Source: Polynucleobacter sp. MWH-UH19D
Lineage (GTDB): Bacteria; Pseudomonadota; Gammaproteobacteria; Burkholderiales; Burkholderiaceae
Assembly (NCBI RefSeq): GCF_040409795.1
Contig: NZ_CP099571.1
Coordinates: forward strand, 1,426,001 to 1,490,000
Reading direction: 5' to 3'
DNA length: 64,000 bases
Under the pieces are notes generated by a model. That model worked only from the letters and a program-made list of their open reading frames with translations, did no database searches and was not told the DNA's origin. The position numbers and the translations under genes were made by a program. Of this stretch, positions 10,813 through 19,068 are shown one piece after another; positions within the stretch are counted from its first letter, which is position 1, and each line of letters starts with the position of its first letter.

Positions 10813-10826
10813 TTGATGTATATCAC
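10813..10826 (+). promoter_or_regulatory. FNR-like box 1 upstream of fpr
   Basis: TTGATGTATATCAC matches the FNR consensus TTGAT-N4-ATCAA at nine of ten positions. The regulator itself is encoded in this window at 53291. Confidence 0.5.
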
Positions 10827-10839
10827 TACTTTGTACCAT

Positions 10840-10853
10840 TTGATTTACACCAA
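10840..10853 (+). promoter_or_regulatory. FNR-like box 2 upstream of fpr
   Basis: TTGATTTACACCAA matches the FNR consensus at nine of ten positions and lies 27 bp (centre to centre) after box 1. A possible -10 element (GATAAT, 10880-10885) is about 4 bp further away than the ideal FNR-dependent spacing. Confidence 0.42.
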
Positions 10854-10924
10854 TGGACGGTTAAAGCGCATTGAAATGGGATAATCACCTGTTTTCACAA
10901 ATTCTCGCTTAACGACCGCTAGTC

Positions 10925-11701
10925 ATGGCTGCATACAACACCGAAACTGTTTTATCCGTTCATCATTGGAATGACACCCTATTTAGCTTTACCACTACCC
11001 GCAATAAGGGGCTTCGTTTTCGTAGCGGGCACTTTCTGATGATAGGCCTTGAGGTAGAGGGAAAGCCACTGGTGAGAGCCTATAGTGTTGCCAGCCCCAA
11101 TTACGAAGAACATCTCGAATTTCTGAGCATCAAAGTTCAAGACGGGCCACTCACCTCACGCTTACAAAAAATTCAAGTGGGCGACTCGATACTTGTTAGC
11201 GAGAAATCTGTTGGCACCTTGGTGCTTGATGATCTTAACCCAGGTAAACATCTTTACCTCTTTAGCACGGGCACAGGTCTTGCTCCCTTTATGAGCATCA
11301 TTCGCGATCCAGAGACTTACGAAAAATTTGAAAAAGTTGTATTAATTCATGGGGTACGCTTAGTCAGTGAGTTAGCTTATGGTGATTACATTAAAAATGA
11401 GTTAACTCAGCATGAATACCTTGGTGAACTCATTCGAGAAAAGCTCATCTACTACCCCACAGTTACTCGAGAGGCATTCAAACACACCGGACGCCTTACC
11501 ACCGCTATCGAATCTGGTCAGCTATTCACGGACATTGGCTTGCCACCATTAGATCCAACTGTCGATAGGGCAATGATTTGCGGCAGCCCTTCTATGCTCA
11601 AGGAAACCTCAGAAATGCTTGATGCCAAAGGTTTTAAAGTTTCCCCAAGCCTTGGACAGATGGGGGATTACGTGTTCGAACGTGCTTTCGTAGAGAAATA
11701 A
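10925..11701 (+). CDS. fpr: Ferredoxin-NADP(+) reductase
   Basis: Flavoenzyme moving electrons between NADPH and ferredoxin or flavodoxin. 258 aa with no signal peptide. The FAD motif RAYSVASP is near residue 56, the NADP-binding GTGLAPFMS near 114 and the C-terminal VFERAFVEK is typical of bacterial Fpr. It is a single-gene unit with a long, palindrome-containing leader that has two FNR-like boxes, so oxygen-dependent control is likely. A ferredoxin partner gene (fdx) lies at 30912. Confidence 0.93.
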   Translation: MAAYNTETVLSVHHWNDTLFSFTTTRNKGLRFRSGHFLMIGLEVEGKPLVRAYSVASPNYEEHLEFLSIKVQDGPLTSRLQKIQVGDSILVSEKSVGTLVLDDLNPGKHLYLFSTGTGLAPFMSIIRDPETYEKFEKVVLIHGVRLVSELAYGDYIKNELTQHEYLGELIREKLIYYPTVTREAFKHTGRLTTAIESGQLFTDIGLPPLDPTVDRAMICGSPSMLKETSEMLDAKGFKVSPSLGQMGDYVFERAFVEK

Positions 11702-11794
11702 CTCAAATAAATCTTTATTTCCAATAGTTATTTAGATATCTCTATATATTTCTTGTGGATATATAGACTGCTTGATACATTCAGCATATCAAGC
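11696..11794. repeat. Cluster of tandem and nested palindromes
   Basis: The short spacer between fpr and the 54-aa gene holds four inverted repeats: AAATAAC/GTTATTT (11696-11702 with 11727-11733) enclosing AAATAA/TTATTT (11705-11720); TCTATATAT/ATATATAGA (11741-11749 with 11759-11767, 9-nt spacer); and GCTTGATA/TATCAAGC (11770-11777 with 11787-11794, 9-nt spacer). TTTAGATAT also occurs at 11731. The last two have operator-like geometry; the first may be the fpr terminator. Confidence 0.55.
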
Positions 11795-11813
11795 CACCTA
11801 GCAAGGAATAAAG

Positions 11814-11978
11814 ATGTCACCCGTACGCGAGCAATACAACCCAGTTATCACTAAATTACTGCGTGAGCATGATTTATTGCCGCACGACAAAGTTAGTGAA
11901 CGAAAAAATATTCAGAGACGCATTCTGTTTCTGATGACCACCATCAAAATGGAAGAGTTTTCAGATTCTTTTGCTTAA
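11814..11978 (+). CDS. Small 54-residue protein, unknown function
   Basis: An open frame from ATG 11814 to TAA 11976-11978, starting MSPVREQYNPVITKLL and ending MEEFSDSFA. A good ribosome site (AAGGAATAAAG) lies directly before the ATG. The product is soluble and mixed-charge, probably helical, with no signal peptide or membrane segment and no family I recognise. It is preceded by two operator-like palindromes and convergent with the cytochrome gene at 11989, with a 10-nt gap. The ribosome site and codon use make it credible; the function is unknown. Confidence 0.62.
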   Translation: MSPVREQYNPVITKLLREHDLLPHDKVSERKNIQRRILFLMTTIKMEEFSDSFA

Positions 11979-11988
11979 AAAGCATCAC

Positions 11989-12525
11989 TTATTTCTCGAT
12001 AGGAATAAAACCATCTCGATTAGGCATCTTTATCAACGGCAAAGTCTTAGCATCCATCACTTGATCTGCCGTAATGATCTTATTCATATACAAAATATAA
12101 GCGGTCGCCGCGTACACCTGATCATTCGTTAAAGATTGTGGTGCCTGATGAGGCATCGCCCTTCTGACGTAATCAAAAATTGTGGTTGAGTATGGCCAAA
12201 AACTTCCTACGGTCTTTACAGGCTTATCAGTATTAAAGGCGCCGCCTCCTACCAACCGGTTTGCAGGGCCACCCTGACCTTTATCGCCGTGACACGCCGC
12301 GCACTGTTGTTGATATAACTTCTCTCCCGCAGCAACTGTTCCAGAACCAGCAGGTAGACCGGCACCACTTGGGCCAACATCTATATTCCATGCGCGAAGT
12401 TGATCTTCTGAAATTGGTCTACCAAGCCCTACGGGACCATTTGCTTGATAACCCCCCACACAACCCATGAGCGCCCCAACTATTGTCATGCCACTCAAAA
12501 TGGCGATGTATCTTTTAGCGGCCAT
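11989..12525 (-). CDS. c-type cytochrome, electron acceptor of the SoxC-like sulfite dehydrogenase
   Basis: A 178-residue monohaem cytochrome. The N-terminus is a lipoprotein-type signal ending in the lipobox GALMGC (about residues 17-22); the haem site CAACH is near residue 64, with candidate axial Met in RAMPHQ or KMPN. The stretch IDVGPSGAGLPAGSGTVAAG resembles SoxD-type partners, but the protein is much shorter than classical dihaem SoxD. I chose ATG 12525 because GGGGAGG stands 6 nt before it; longer starts run deep into soxC. It overlaps the upstream dehydrogenase by 11 nt, so the two are coupled and likely act together in the periplasm. Last gene of the eight-gene operon. Confidence 0.8.
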   Translation of the reverse strand: MAAKRYIAILSGMTIVGALMGCVGGYQANGPVGLGRPISEDQLRAWNIDVGPSGAGLPAGSGTVAAGEKLYQQQCAACHGDKGQGGPANRLVGGGAFNTDKPVKTVGSFWPYSTTIFDYVRRAMPHQAPQSLTNDQVYAATAYILYMNKIITADQVMDAKTLPLIKMPNRDGFIPIEK

Positions 12526-13774
12526 TAGTAACCTCCCCATTGGCAGCGACTCGCCAAGGTTGAATCGCATTATTGTGATAGAAAGTATTTGCGCTTTTTG
12601 CTTTGATAACTGCATCCATAGTTGGCTGAATCTCACCACTAGAGTCCATTGCGCGGCTCATTAATGTAGCAGGCTCTCCATCCCAAACCCAGGGGAAGCG
12701 AAAACGAACCAGAGACTTGTCCATTACAGGCTCCTGGAGCACCGCATCACTCCAAGACTTACCGCCATCCGTTGAGACCTCTACTCGTCGAATCTTTCCG
12801 TTACCAGACCAAGCAAAACCAGAGATTTCATAAAAACCTTTAGATTTGAGCTTCATCATTCCCGATGGTTGCGTAATTACGGACTTTACCTCCATGGCAA
12901 AGGTAAATTGCAGGGCCTTACCATCAGCCCGAAGATCGGTATATGCAGATGTTTCTTCACGAGTTTGCCAAGGCTCAGTACCCAGCTTTATTCTACGCAA
13001 CCACTTAATGCTCATATTACCTTCATATCCAGGCAAAAATAATCTCAAAGGGTAACCCTGCTCAGCCCGTAACATTTCACCGTTTTGTGCATAGACTAGC
13101 AAAGCATCATCCATTAGCTTACTCATGGGAATACTGCGGGTCATTGCCGCACCATCAGCACCCTCTGCCAATGCCCATTTAGCACTAGATTGCACTCCAC
13201 ATTCCTGCAAAATCGTAGATAGACGTACGCCAGTCCATTCACAACAAGAAAGTAATCCATGAATTTGCTGGACTGTTTGATTGCTTGCCTTTTTAAGTTC
13301 AGCAGCGCTATTGCCAGAGCACTCCAGAAAATAAATTCTAGATTCCGATGGGAATCGAACAATGTCGTCCATTGTGAAGACCATGGGCCTTTCAACCAAA
13401 CCGTGAATTACTAATTGATGCAAGTCAGGATTAATATCAGGGACGCCTGCATGATGACGCTCAAAAACTAAGCCATTCGGGGTAATAATTCCATGCAAAC
13501 TTTGTAATGGAGTACGCGATCCTGTTAAAAAGGTTGGCGCAGGCGAAGGCAGAAGACGCACAACATTTTTTTCATACTTGGATGGCAATCCATAAGGAGG
13601 ATTTACAAATCCAGATCCTTGAGTCTTAGACCACGGATCAATCTCAAGAAATCCATTATCCAAATTTTTGGGTGCAGCAGAGTATGCGCTAGTTGCTGCA
13701 CCTGCACTTATCCCAACAGCAACCGATGATTTTAAAAAACCTCTGCGATTAGAAAATACATCCTTTTTAGACAT
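12515..13774 (-). CDS. SoxC/SorA-like molybdenum sulfite dehydrogenase
   Basis: Predicted periplasmic molybdopterin enzyme oxidising sulfite to sulfate, 419 aa. The N-terminus carries a twin-arginine signal (SNRRGFLKSSVAVG). The oxidoreductase molybdopterin domain follows, with the molybdenum-binding Cys in LECSGN near residue 150, and a C-terminal Mo-co dimerisation domain (from about 285, SGFAWSGNGKIRRVEVSTDGG). It is coupled to the cytochrome gene. The rest of a thiosulfate-oxidising sox cluster is absent; instead it is the end of an operon for sulfonate breakdown, where sulfite removal is needed. Confidence 0.85.
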   Translation of the reverse strand: MSKKDVFSNRRGFLKSSVAVGISAGAATSAYSAAPKNLDNGFLEIDPWSKTQGSGFVNPPYGLPSKYEKNVVRLLPSPAPTFLTGSRTPLQSLHGIITPNGLVFERHHAGVPDINPDLHQLVIHGLVERPMVFTMDDIVRFPSESRIYFLECSGNSAAELKKASNQTVQQIHGLLSCCEWTGVRLSTILQECGVQSSAKWALAEGADGAAMTRSIPMSKLMDDALLVYAQNGEMLRAEQGYPLRLFLPGYEGNMSIKWLRRIKLGTEPWQTREETSAYTDLRADGKALQFTFAMEVKSVITQPSGMMKLKSKGFYEISGFAWSGNGKIRRVEVSTDGGKSWSDAVLQEPVMDKSLVRFRFPWVWDGEPATLMSRAMDSSGEIQPTMDAVIKAKSANTFYHNNAIQPWRVAANGEVTNGR

Positions 13775-13850
13775 AAATACTTTGCCTCCAATGTATAAAT
13801 AACCTTATTCTGTATTTAACGCACACAAGACAATCTACATCAAATTACAA

Positions 13851-14843
13851 CTATGTGATGTAAAAAATAAATATCAAACCCAAAAGCGCAATAAAAAGGG
13901 TTTCAACCACCAACATGAGTACTGGTTGCCATCCGAGTTTAGCCAACTCCTCAAAGTTAGTTTTCAAGCCAGCTGCGGCAATTGCAATTACTAACATCCA
14001 ACGAGATAGTCCGCCAATTTGCTGAGTAAGCACAAGTGGCAGAATTTTCATTGAGGCGACAATAGATAGAGCCACAAAACCTAATAAAAATGTGGGGATC
14101 AGTTTTAAACTCCCCCATCCTAGTTTATTAGTAGATTTTTGGGTGCCAAAGAAAATTGAAATCACTAGAACCACAGGAAGCAATAAAGCAACACGAAATA
14201 ACTTCACTACCGTAGAAACATCACCCGCCTCGGGACCAAAAAGCATACCCGCAGCCACTACTTGTGCAACATCATGAATCGTAGCGCCAATAAAAATTCC
14301 CGCAGAAAGATTATCTACATCAAGTATTCGAAGTCCGAATGGGTATGTGACCATGGCAATAGTAGAAAGCACTGTTACACCCACAACCACCAAGAGGGTA
14401 AATTGTTCATTCTCTTTCGACTTAGGTAAAACAGAAGCCACCGCAAGAGCCGCAGAGGCTCCACAAATACCCACCGAACCACCAGCAATCAGACCAAAGT
14501 CCGGGGATAACTTTAAAAGCTTTGCCAGCAAAAACCCCAAGATAACCGTTGCCACTACGGCACATATCACCATTAAACCTGTATTAACGCCAATCGCACT
14601 AATATCAGAAAATGTAATTCGAATTCCTAAAAAAGCGACGCCCAATCGCAAAATCGTTTTTGCACAAAAATCTATCCCCGGTCTAACGGTATCTTGAAGA
14701 TAGAGAAAATGAAGTGATAAACCTATCAGCAAGGCATAAAGCAACTGGGGGCCACCATAGTTTTCCGATAAAAAACTGGTTGACATGGCAATCACCAGAC
14801 ACACCAAGACGCCCGGCAAATTTAGCTTAATCACATTAGTCAT
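13851..14843 (-). CDS. YeiH-type putative sulfite/sulfate exporter (SuyZ-like)
   Basis: 330-residue inner-membrane protein with about nine to ten hydrophobic helices, of the YeiH/COG2855 family. Members are found beside sulfonate-degrading genes (SuyZ in sulfolactate users, by memory) and are proposed to export sulfite or sulfate. It begins 5 nt after the GntR gene, so it belongs to the same operon, and it is followed by the periplasmic sulfite dehydrogenase. That order supports a role in pushing sulfite out for oxidation; transport was not shown for this protein. Confidence 0.8.
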   Translation of the reverse strand: MTNVIKLNLPGVLVCLVIAMSTSFLSENYGGPQLLYALLIGLSLHFLYLQDTVRPGIDFCAKTILRLGVAFLGIRITFSDISAIGVNTGLMVICAVVATVILGFLLAKLLKLSPDFGLIAGGSVGICGASAALAVASVLPKSKENEQFTLLVVVGVTVLSTIAMVTYPFGLRILDVDNLSAGIFIGATIHDVAQVVAAGMLFGPEAGDVSTVVKLFRVALLLPVVLVISIFFGTQKSTNKLGWGSLKLIPTFLLGFVALSIVASMKILPLVLTQQIGGLSRWMLVIAIAAAGLKTNFEELAKLGWQPVLMLVVETLFIALLGLIFIFYIT

Positions 14844-14848
14844 TAGTA

Positions 14849-15568
14849 CTATGCAACTAACTCACTGAAATATTCGTACCGATCGGTATTGAGCATTGAA
14901 ACACGCCACTCCAGTGGCTCATCCTGCATCCCAAGCGCGACTCTTCGAATGATAAGAACTGGGGAATTTGACTTTAGGTCCAACCACTCTGAGTATTGCT
15001 TCCCAGCTAGGCCTGCTCTTAAGCGCTCGCTGCTTCGAACAACTGTTTGACCATACTTCATTTGATATAACTGATAGATACTGCCCTCACGCTGAATAAA
15101 ATCAGTGCGAGTAAGATTTTTAAAGCGCTTCTTGTCTAAAGTGATGTGATCAATCATCACGCAATAATCATCAAGGTATAGGCGATTAATGATTCGCCAA
15201 ACTGCTGCACCCTCTTTGATCTGTAATTTCTCAGCCTCTTCTTTTGATGCTGTAGCTGACACTAGTGAAACTAAATCAACACGAGGATTAATTTTTTTCT
15301 CAGCATCGTGCTTAACGACATGAAAAAAGTAGTAAAGCAAACGCTTCACATCATGCTCAGCAACAAAAGTTCCTTTGCCTTGTTTGCGCACAACAATACC
15401 CTCAGCAACCAGCTCATCTACTGCTTTGCGTAAGGTGCCTATCGAAACATCTAGCTCTTTGGATAAATCCTTTTCTGCAGGCAAAGCCTGCCCGGTTGGA
15501 AAACGACCCCTGACCAGATCTTCAGTGATCCTTTGCTTTACTTCTTGATAAGCAGTCAGGGGTCTCAT
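14849..15568 (-). CDS. GntR family regulator (HutC/UTRA type), probable operon regulator
   Basis: 239 aa with an N-terminal winged helix (about residues 8-70, ending GTFVAEHD) and a C-terminal UTRA ligand-binding domain (about 90-235). The HutC-type members usually sense a small carboxylate or sugar acid. The gene is inside the operon, 9 nt after suyB and 5 nt before the exporter, so it probably controls its own operon in response to sulfolactate or a related compound. A likely operator is the palindrome at 19039-19068. Its effector is unknown. Confidence 0.85.
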   Translation of the reverse strand: MRPLTAYQEVKQRITEDLVRGRFPTGQALPAEKDLSKELDVSIGTLRKAVDELVAEGIVVRKQGKGTFVAEHDVKRLLYYFFHVVKHDAEKKINPRVDLVSLVSATASKEEAEKLQIKEGAAVWRIINRLYLDDYCVMIDHITLDKKRFKNLTRTDFIQREGSIYQLYQMKYGQTVVRSSERLRAGLAGKQYSEWLDLKSNSPVLIIRRVALGMQDEPLEWRVSMLNTDRYEYFSELVA

Positions 15569-15577
15569 ACGTTTTAC

Positions 15578-16750
15578 TTACGCAGACTCATACAAACGAG
15601 TTAATACAAACTCACGATGCCCAAGAATTTCCGAGGCAGTCAACTCGCCATCTGCTGTGCGCAAGAGGCATTCCAACAACTTGTCACCTGCTTGATCCAT
15701 ATTTTCTTCGCGACGCAAAATTCCTGAAACGTCAACGTCGATATGCTCACTCATGGTACGAACAGTTTTTGGATTTGCACAAATCTTAATGACTGGAAGA
15801 ATGGCATTGCCAATGACGTTGCCTTGACCTGTTGGAAAGAAGTGAGCAGCAAAGCCAGCGGCTGCACACAATGTCACCATCTCAGCAGCAGCTGATGAGG
15901 AATCCATAAAATGCAGACCAGGGATAGTAGGTGTTTCAGCTTTATCGAGAACGCTATCCACAATACATTTCTTACCGATTTTTTGGATATTGCCCAAGGC
16001 TTTCTCTTCAATCGTTGTTAGACCACCAGCTATATTTCCTTTTGTTGGCTGAGAGTCTGACAAGTCGCTCGTTTTATGACGCTCAATCACATCCTGATAA
16101 CGATCGAACATTTCACGGAACTTTTTCTTCACTTCATCATTGCGACAACGGGCTTCTACCAAATGTTCACCACCAGTCAACTCGGTTGTTTCACCAAACA
16201 CTAGGGTTGAACCAATTCCATATAACTTATCAAATGCATCACCTACAGTTGGATTTGCGCCGCAACCAGAAGTAGTATCAGACTCACCACATTTTGTGGA
16301 TACCCACAGCTCTGATAAAGGAGCTTTGACGCGTTGTTGCTTCGAAGCATGCTTCATCATTTTGTAAGCTGCCTTACTTGCAGAGGCAATCGTAGCTGTA
16401 TCGCCATTACCCTCAATCCAGAAGCCCTCAACTGGCTTACCAGATGCTTTGATACCGTCTACTACGATTTTGGTCCACTGTGGCTCGATGCCAATAACTA
16501 CTACGCCAGCTACGTTTGGGTTTGTGCCCGTGCCAATCAAAGTGCGGAAATGAAGCTCTAAGTCTGCACCAAATTGCAAACGGCCATAGGAGTGAGGAAT
16601 CGCCATTGTTCCTTTGATATTGTTCGCAACGGCTTCACAAGCAGCATTCGACAAATCATCTAAAGGCAAAATTAATACGTGATTACGGATACCCATACGA
16701 CCATTCTCGCGACGGTAGCCCATAAAAGTTGCGTCTTTTAAATTAATCAT
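15578..16750 (-). CDS. suyB: Probable (R)-sulfolactate sulfo-lyase subunit beta (UxaA family)
   Basis: Large subunit of a UxaA/GarD-family lyase, 390 aa. In the split form SuyA (about 93 aa) plus SuyB (about 390 aa) it cleaves (R)-3-sulfolactate to pyruvate and sulfite. The family features [15 protein letters not shown] at residues 10-24, TKCGESD near 151 and GCGANP are visible. The related altronate and galactarate dehydratases are usually longer, single chains. The substrate is inferred from split size and from neighbours: two sulfolactate-type dehydrogenases upstream, a YeiH exporter and a sulfite dehydrogenase downstream. A hexarate or other hydroxyacid dehydratase remains possible. Confidence 0.75.
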   Translation of the reverse strand: MINLKDATFMGYRRENGRMGIRNHVLILPLDDLSNAACEAVANNIKGTMAIPHSYGRLQFGADLELHFRTLIGTGTNPNVAGVVVIGIEPQWTKIVVDGIKASGKPVEGFWIEGNGDTATIASASKAAYKMMKHASKQQRVKAPLSELWVSTKCGESDTTSGCGANPTVGDAFDKLYGIGSTLVFGETTELTGGEHLVEARCRNDEVKKKFREMFDRYQDVIERHKTSDLSDSQPTKGNIAGGLTTIEEKALGNIQKIGKKCIVDSVLDKAETPTIPGLHFMDSSSAAAEMVTLCAAAGFAAHFFPTGQGNVIGNAILPVIKICANPKTVRTMSEHIDVDVSGILRREENMDQAGDKLLECLLRTADGELTASEILGHREFVLTRLYESA

Positions 16751-16786
16751 CTTTTTTCTTTCTCAATGAATAAATGGAAGGTTGGC

Positions 16787-17068
16787 TTACCAACGCTTTG
16801 TTTTAACGTTCTGAACGTGAAGGTGCTCGCCTTTTTTGATTGGAGCAACTACCTTGCCAATATCGATACCGTATTTCATGACCGTATCGCCCGGCTGAAA
16901 ATCCTTCAATGAAATTTTGTGGCCAATTGGAATATCACTCATTGACTTAAAGTTCAATGTCAGGTCGCCATCCATCACCCAACCAATTAAATCGTCGCCT
17001 GCCTTAACGCCTTCAACGACAACTACGCCTACGCCATCACCTGGCTCATGCACGACAAAATGGATCAT
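16787..17068 (-). CDS. suyA: Probable (R)-sulfolactate sulfo-lyase subunit alpha (SAF domain)
   Basis: 93-residue protein made of a single SAF domain, the small subunit of a split UxaA-type lyase. It contains DGVGVVVVEGVKAGDDLIGW and the ending IGKVVAPIKKGEHLHVQNVKT, which in the fused relatives forms the N-terminal domain. It lies 36 nt upstream of suyB and 27 nt after comC in the same direction. Size matches SuyA of known sulfolactate degraders. Confidence 0.77.
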   Translation of the reverse strand: MIHFVVHEPGDGVGVVVVEGVKAGDDLIGWVMDGDLTLNFKSMSDIPIGHKISLKDFQPGDTVMKYGIDIGKVVAPIKKGEHLHVQNVKTKRW

Positions 17069-17095
17069 TACTCTCTCCTCGTTAATCCCATTAAG

Positions 17096-18109
17096 TTACG
17101 AATTACTCCATGACTGGCGAATACCAGCCTGAATTTCTTGCACCACTACCTCAGAAACATTTACACCATTCTTAAAACCACTTGCACGTTGCTTAAAGCG
17201 ACGCTCGCCAGGTATACGTGTACCAGCATCAGCAGATAAAGCTCTTAAAAAATCGTGCATTCTGCTAGCAAAAACAGACCCCCCAGAAAGACCTGGGTCA
17301 ATCGTTAACAAAAGTTGTCCGATGCGTGGACGATTGCCTTTCGCATCAAAAAAGGAATCTGCTTCATATGAAAAACGACTGCCTGATAAACCTACAACTA
17401 AAAGTTCCACAATTAATGCAAGCAAAGCACCTTTATCTCCACCCAAAGGAACCATCAAACCCTTGAGTCCCTCTTGCGGATCAGTGGTTGGCTTACCATC
17501 AGCTGTTAACGCCCACCCTTCAGGAATGGATTCACCCTTCTTTGCAGCAACCAACAACTTACCTCTTGCAACCGCAGAAAGAGACATATCAATTACTAAA
17601 GGATCTCGCCCCTCAATTGGAAAAGCAGCAGCCAATGGGTTGGTGCCAAACATCGCCTTGCTTCCCCCAACCATAGGCATCGCAGCAGGGGTATTACCAA
17701 ATAACAATGAGATATAACCAGCACGGGCAGCAGCCTCAGCATAATGTCCTGCAACCCCAAAGTGATGACTGTTTGTTACCGCAACCAAACCAACCCCAGT
17801 TTTTGAGGCAAGGTTAACGGATAAGTCAGTAGCAAAACGCAATGCTAGAAACGCTAGCCCATCGCAAGCATCAACCAATGCAGCAGACGATTTAAATGGA
17901 CGAACTTTAATTTTGGGGGCCAACTCGATACGACTATTTTTTGCATGTCCCGCATACTGGGATACTCGCGCTAGGCCGTGAGAAGCTAAACCGTCTAATT
18001 CGGCAAGCGCTAAAAATTGCGCAGTCTCAAATGCTGCTTTTTCTCCAATACCAGCAGCCATCAAACCAGATGATGCTAACTCAACTATCTGCTCATAGGA
18101 CAAGCTCAT
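17096..18109 (-). CDS. comC: Ldh family NAD(P)-dependent dehydrogenase, ComC-like (R)-sulfolactate dehydrogenase
   Basis: 337-residue member of the malate/L-lactate/L-sulfolactate dehydrogenase family (not the classical Rossmann LDH). Typical stretches are LASHGLARV near residue 38, GLVAVTNSHHFGVAGHYAE near 105 (with the catalytic His) and MFGTNPLAAAFP near 150. ComC makes or uses (R)-sulfolactate with sulfopyruvate. Here it stands between slcC and suyA; with SlcC it would form the two-dehydrogenase system that inverts (S)- to (R)-sulfolactate. GGAG lies 7 nt before the ATG, and the gap to slcC is one base. Confidence 0.77.
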   Translation of the reverse strand: MSLSYEQIVELASSGLMAAGIGEKAAFETAQFLALAELDGLASHGLARVSQYAGHAKNSRIELAPKIKVRPFKSSAALVDACDGLAFLALRFATDLSVNLASKTGVGLVAVTNSHHFGVAGHYAEAAARAGYISLLFGNTPAAMPMVGGSKAMFGTNPLAAAFPIEGRDPLVIDMSLSAVARGKLLVAAKKGESIPEGWALTADGKPTTDPQEGLKGLMVPLGGDKGALLALIVELLVVGLSGSRFSYEADSFFDAKGNRPRIGQLLLTIDPGLSGGSVFASRMHDFLRALSADAGTRIPGERRFKQRASGFKNGVNVSEVVVQEIQAGIRQSWSNS

Positions 18110-18110
18110 C

Positions 18111-19040
18111 TTAAGCTCCTAAAAAAAGATTGACTTCATCAGCAATCATTTGACTAACACGCTCATTGCTTTCATGTGTCACGCCAGCAATATGCGGAGT
18201 CAGAATTAAATTCTCTATGCCCACTAAATGACTTAAATCTTTAGCAGGCTCAGCAGAAAATACATCTAATGCAGCTCCACCCAAATGACCTGATCGCAGG
18301 CATTCAGCCAAGGCGAATTCATCCACAATTCCACCACGCGCAGTATTAATCAAGCAAGCGCCTGCTTTCATTTGACTCAAAATATCTAAATTAAATAAAC
18401 CTTTTGTCTCAGGTAAAAAAGGTAGGTGAAGGGTTACCGCATCACTTTGAGATAACAACGTATTTAGGGAAACTAAAGGAACATTAAACCCCTCTAATGC
18501 CACTTCATTTCCACTTAATACGGGGTCATAAGCAAGACACTTTAAGCCAAATGCATTAGCTTTTTTTGCAACAATGCGGCCAATACTTCCAAAACCTACA
18601 ATCCCGATAGTTTTTCCTAAAAATTCGTGATAGCCAGAAAACCGCGGGCGAGGCCACTCACCCTTTAGGGTGCTGATCGTTGCAGGAATAAATCCACGGG
18701 TCAAAGCAATCGCAGCACCGATGACGTACTCGGCTACAGATTCAGCGTTTGCTCCGGTTGCAGGTATTACTTTGATATTGCGCTTAGCACAAGCTGGAAG
18801 TTCAATATTTTCAAGCCCAACTCCAAGACGACCGACTACTTTCAATCTCGCTGCTTTGGCCAAAACTTCTTCGTTAACCTGAGTCAGATTTCGAACAATT
18901 AAAGCCTCCACATTTTGCGTCGCAGCAATCAATGCAGCCCGATCCTTGTATAACTCGGGCTCGTAAACAACCGAATGCTTCGAACGCAGGGTTTCTAAGG
19001 CTTGACTTGTAATGAACTCAGAGATCAAAATAGATGACAT
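18111..19040 (-). CDS. slcC: D-2-hydroxyacid dehydrogenase, SlcC-like (S)-sulfolactate dehydrogenase
   Basis: 309-residue NAD-dependent dehydrogenase of the 3-phosphoglycerate dehydrogenase-like family. Visible: nucleotide-binding GIVGFGSIGR near residue 137, catalytic Arg in NTARGGIVDE near 222, Glu in FSAEPA near 250 and His in TPHIAGVTHES near 274. The ATG at 19040 (MSSILISEF) is preferred; a TTG at 19082 would translate through a perfect palindrome. SlcC oxidises (S)-sulfolactate to sulfopyruvate in halophilic degraders. First gene of the operon, divergent from the Bug gene at 19244. Confidence 0.77.
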   Translation of the reverse strand: MSSILISEFITSQALETLRSKHSVVYEPELYKDRAALIAATQNVEALIVRNLTQVNEEVLAKAARLKVVGRLGVGLENIELPACAKRNIKVIPATGANAESVAEYVIGAAIALTRGFIPATISTLKGEWPRPRFSGYHEFLGKTIGIVGFGSIGRIVAKKANAFGLKCLAYDPVLSGNEVALEGFNVPLVSLNTLLSQSDAVTLHLPFLPETKGLFNLDILSQMKAGACLINTARGGIVDEFALAECLRSGHLGGAALDVFSAEPAKDLSHLVGIENLILTPHIAGVTHESNERVSQMIADEVNLFLGA

Positions 19041-19068
19041 ATCTAAATCATATAGATGATTTAGATAT
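19039..19068. promoter_or_regulatory. Perfect 13-bp-arm palindrome at the slcC start, candidate operator
   Basis: Arms ATATCTAAATCAT and ATGATTTAGATAT are perfect complements with a 4-nt centre (ATAG). The element touches the chosen slcC ATG (19040-19038), so it covers the leader where a ribosome site would be. It is best explained as the binding site of the operon's GntR regulator, or as a hairpin limiting slcC translation. Its outer core matches the palindrome at 10693-10721. Confidence 0.62.

Noticed and set aside
10801..10884. A 27-codon frame starting ATG at 10801
   Set aside because: It has no ribosome site and overlaps both FNR-like boxes; more likely promoter DNA for fpr.
13837..13850. 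FNR-like sequence between the exporter and the sulfite dehydrogenase
   Set aside because: Only about seven of ten consensus positions fit on the minus strand, too weak next to the sites at 59331 and 10813.
15578..17068. Altronate or galactarate dehydratase for the split UxaA-type lyase
   Set aside because: Not excluded, but set aside as the main call because no hexuronate genes are near, while sulfite-handling genes are in the same operon.
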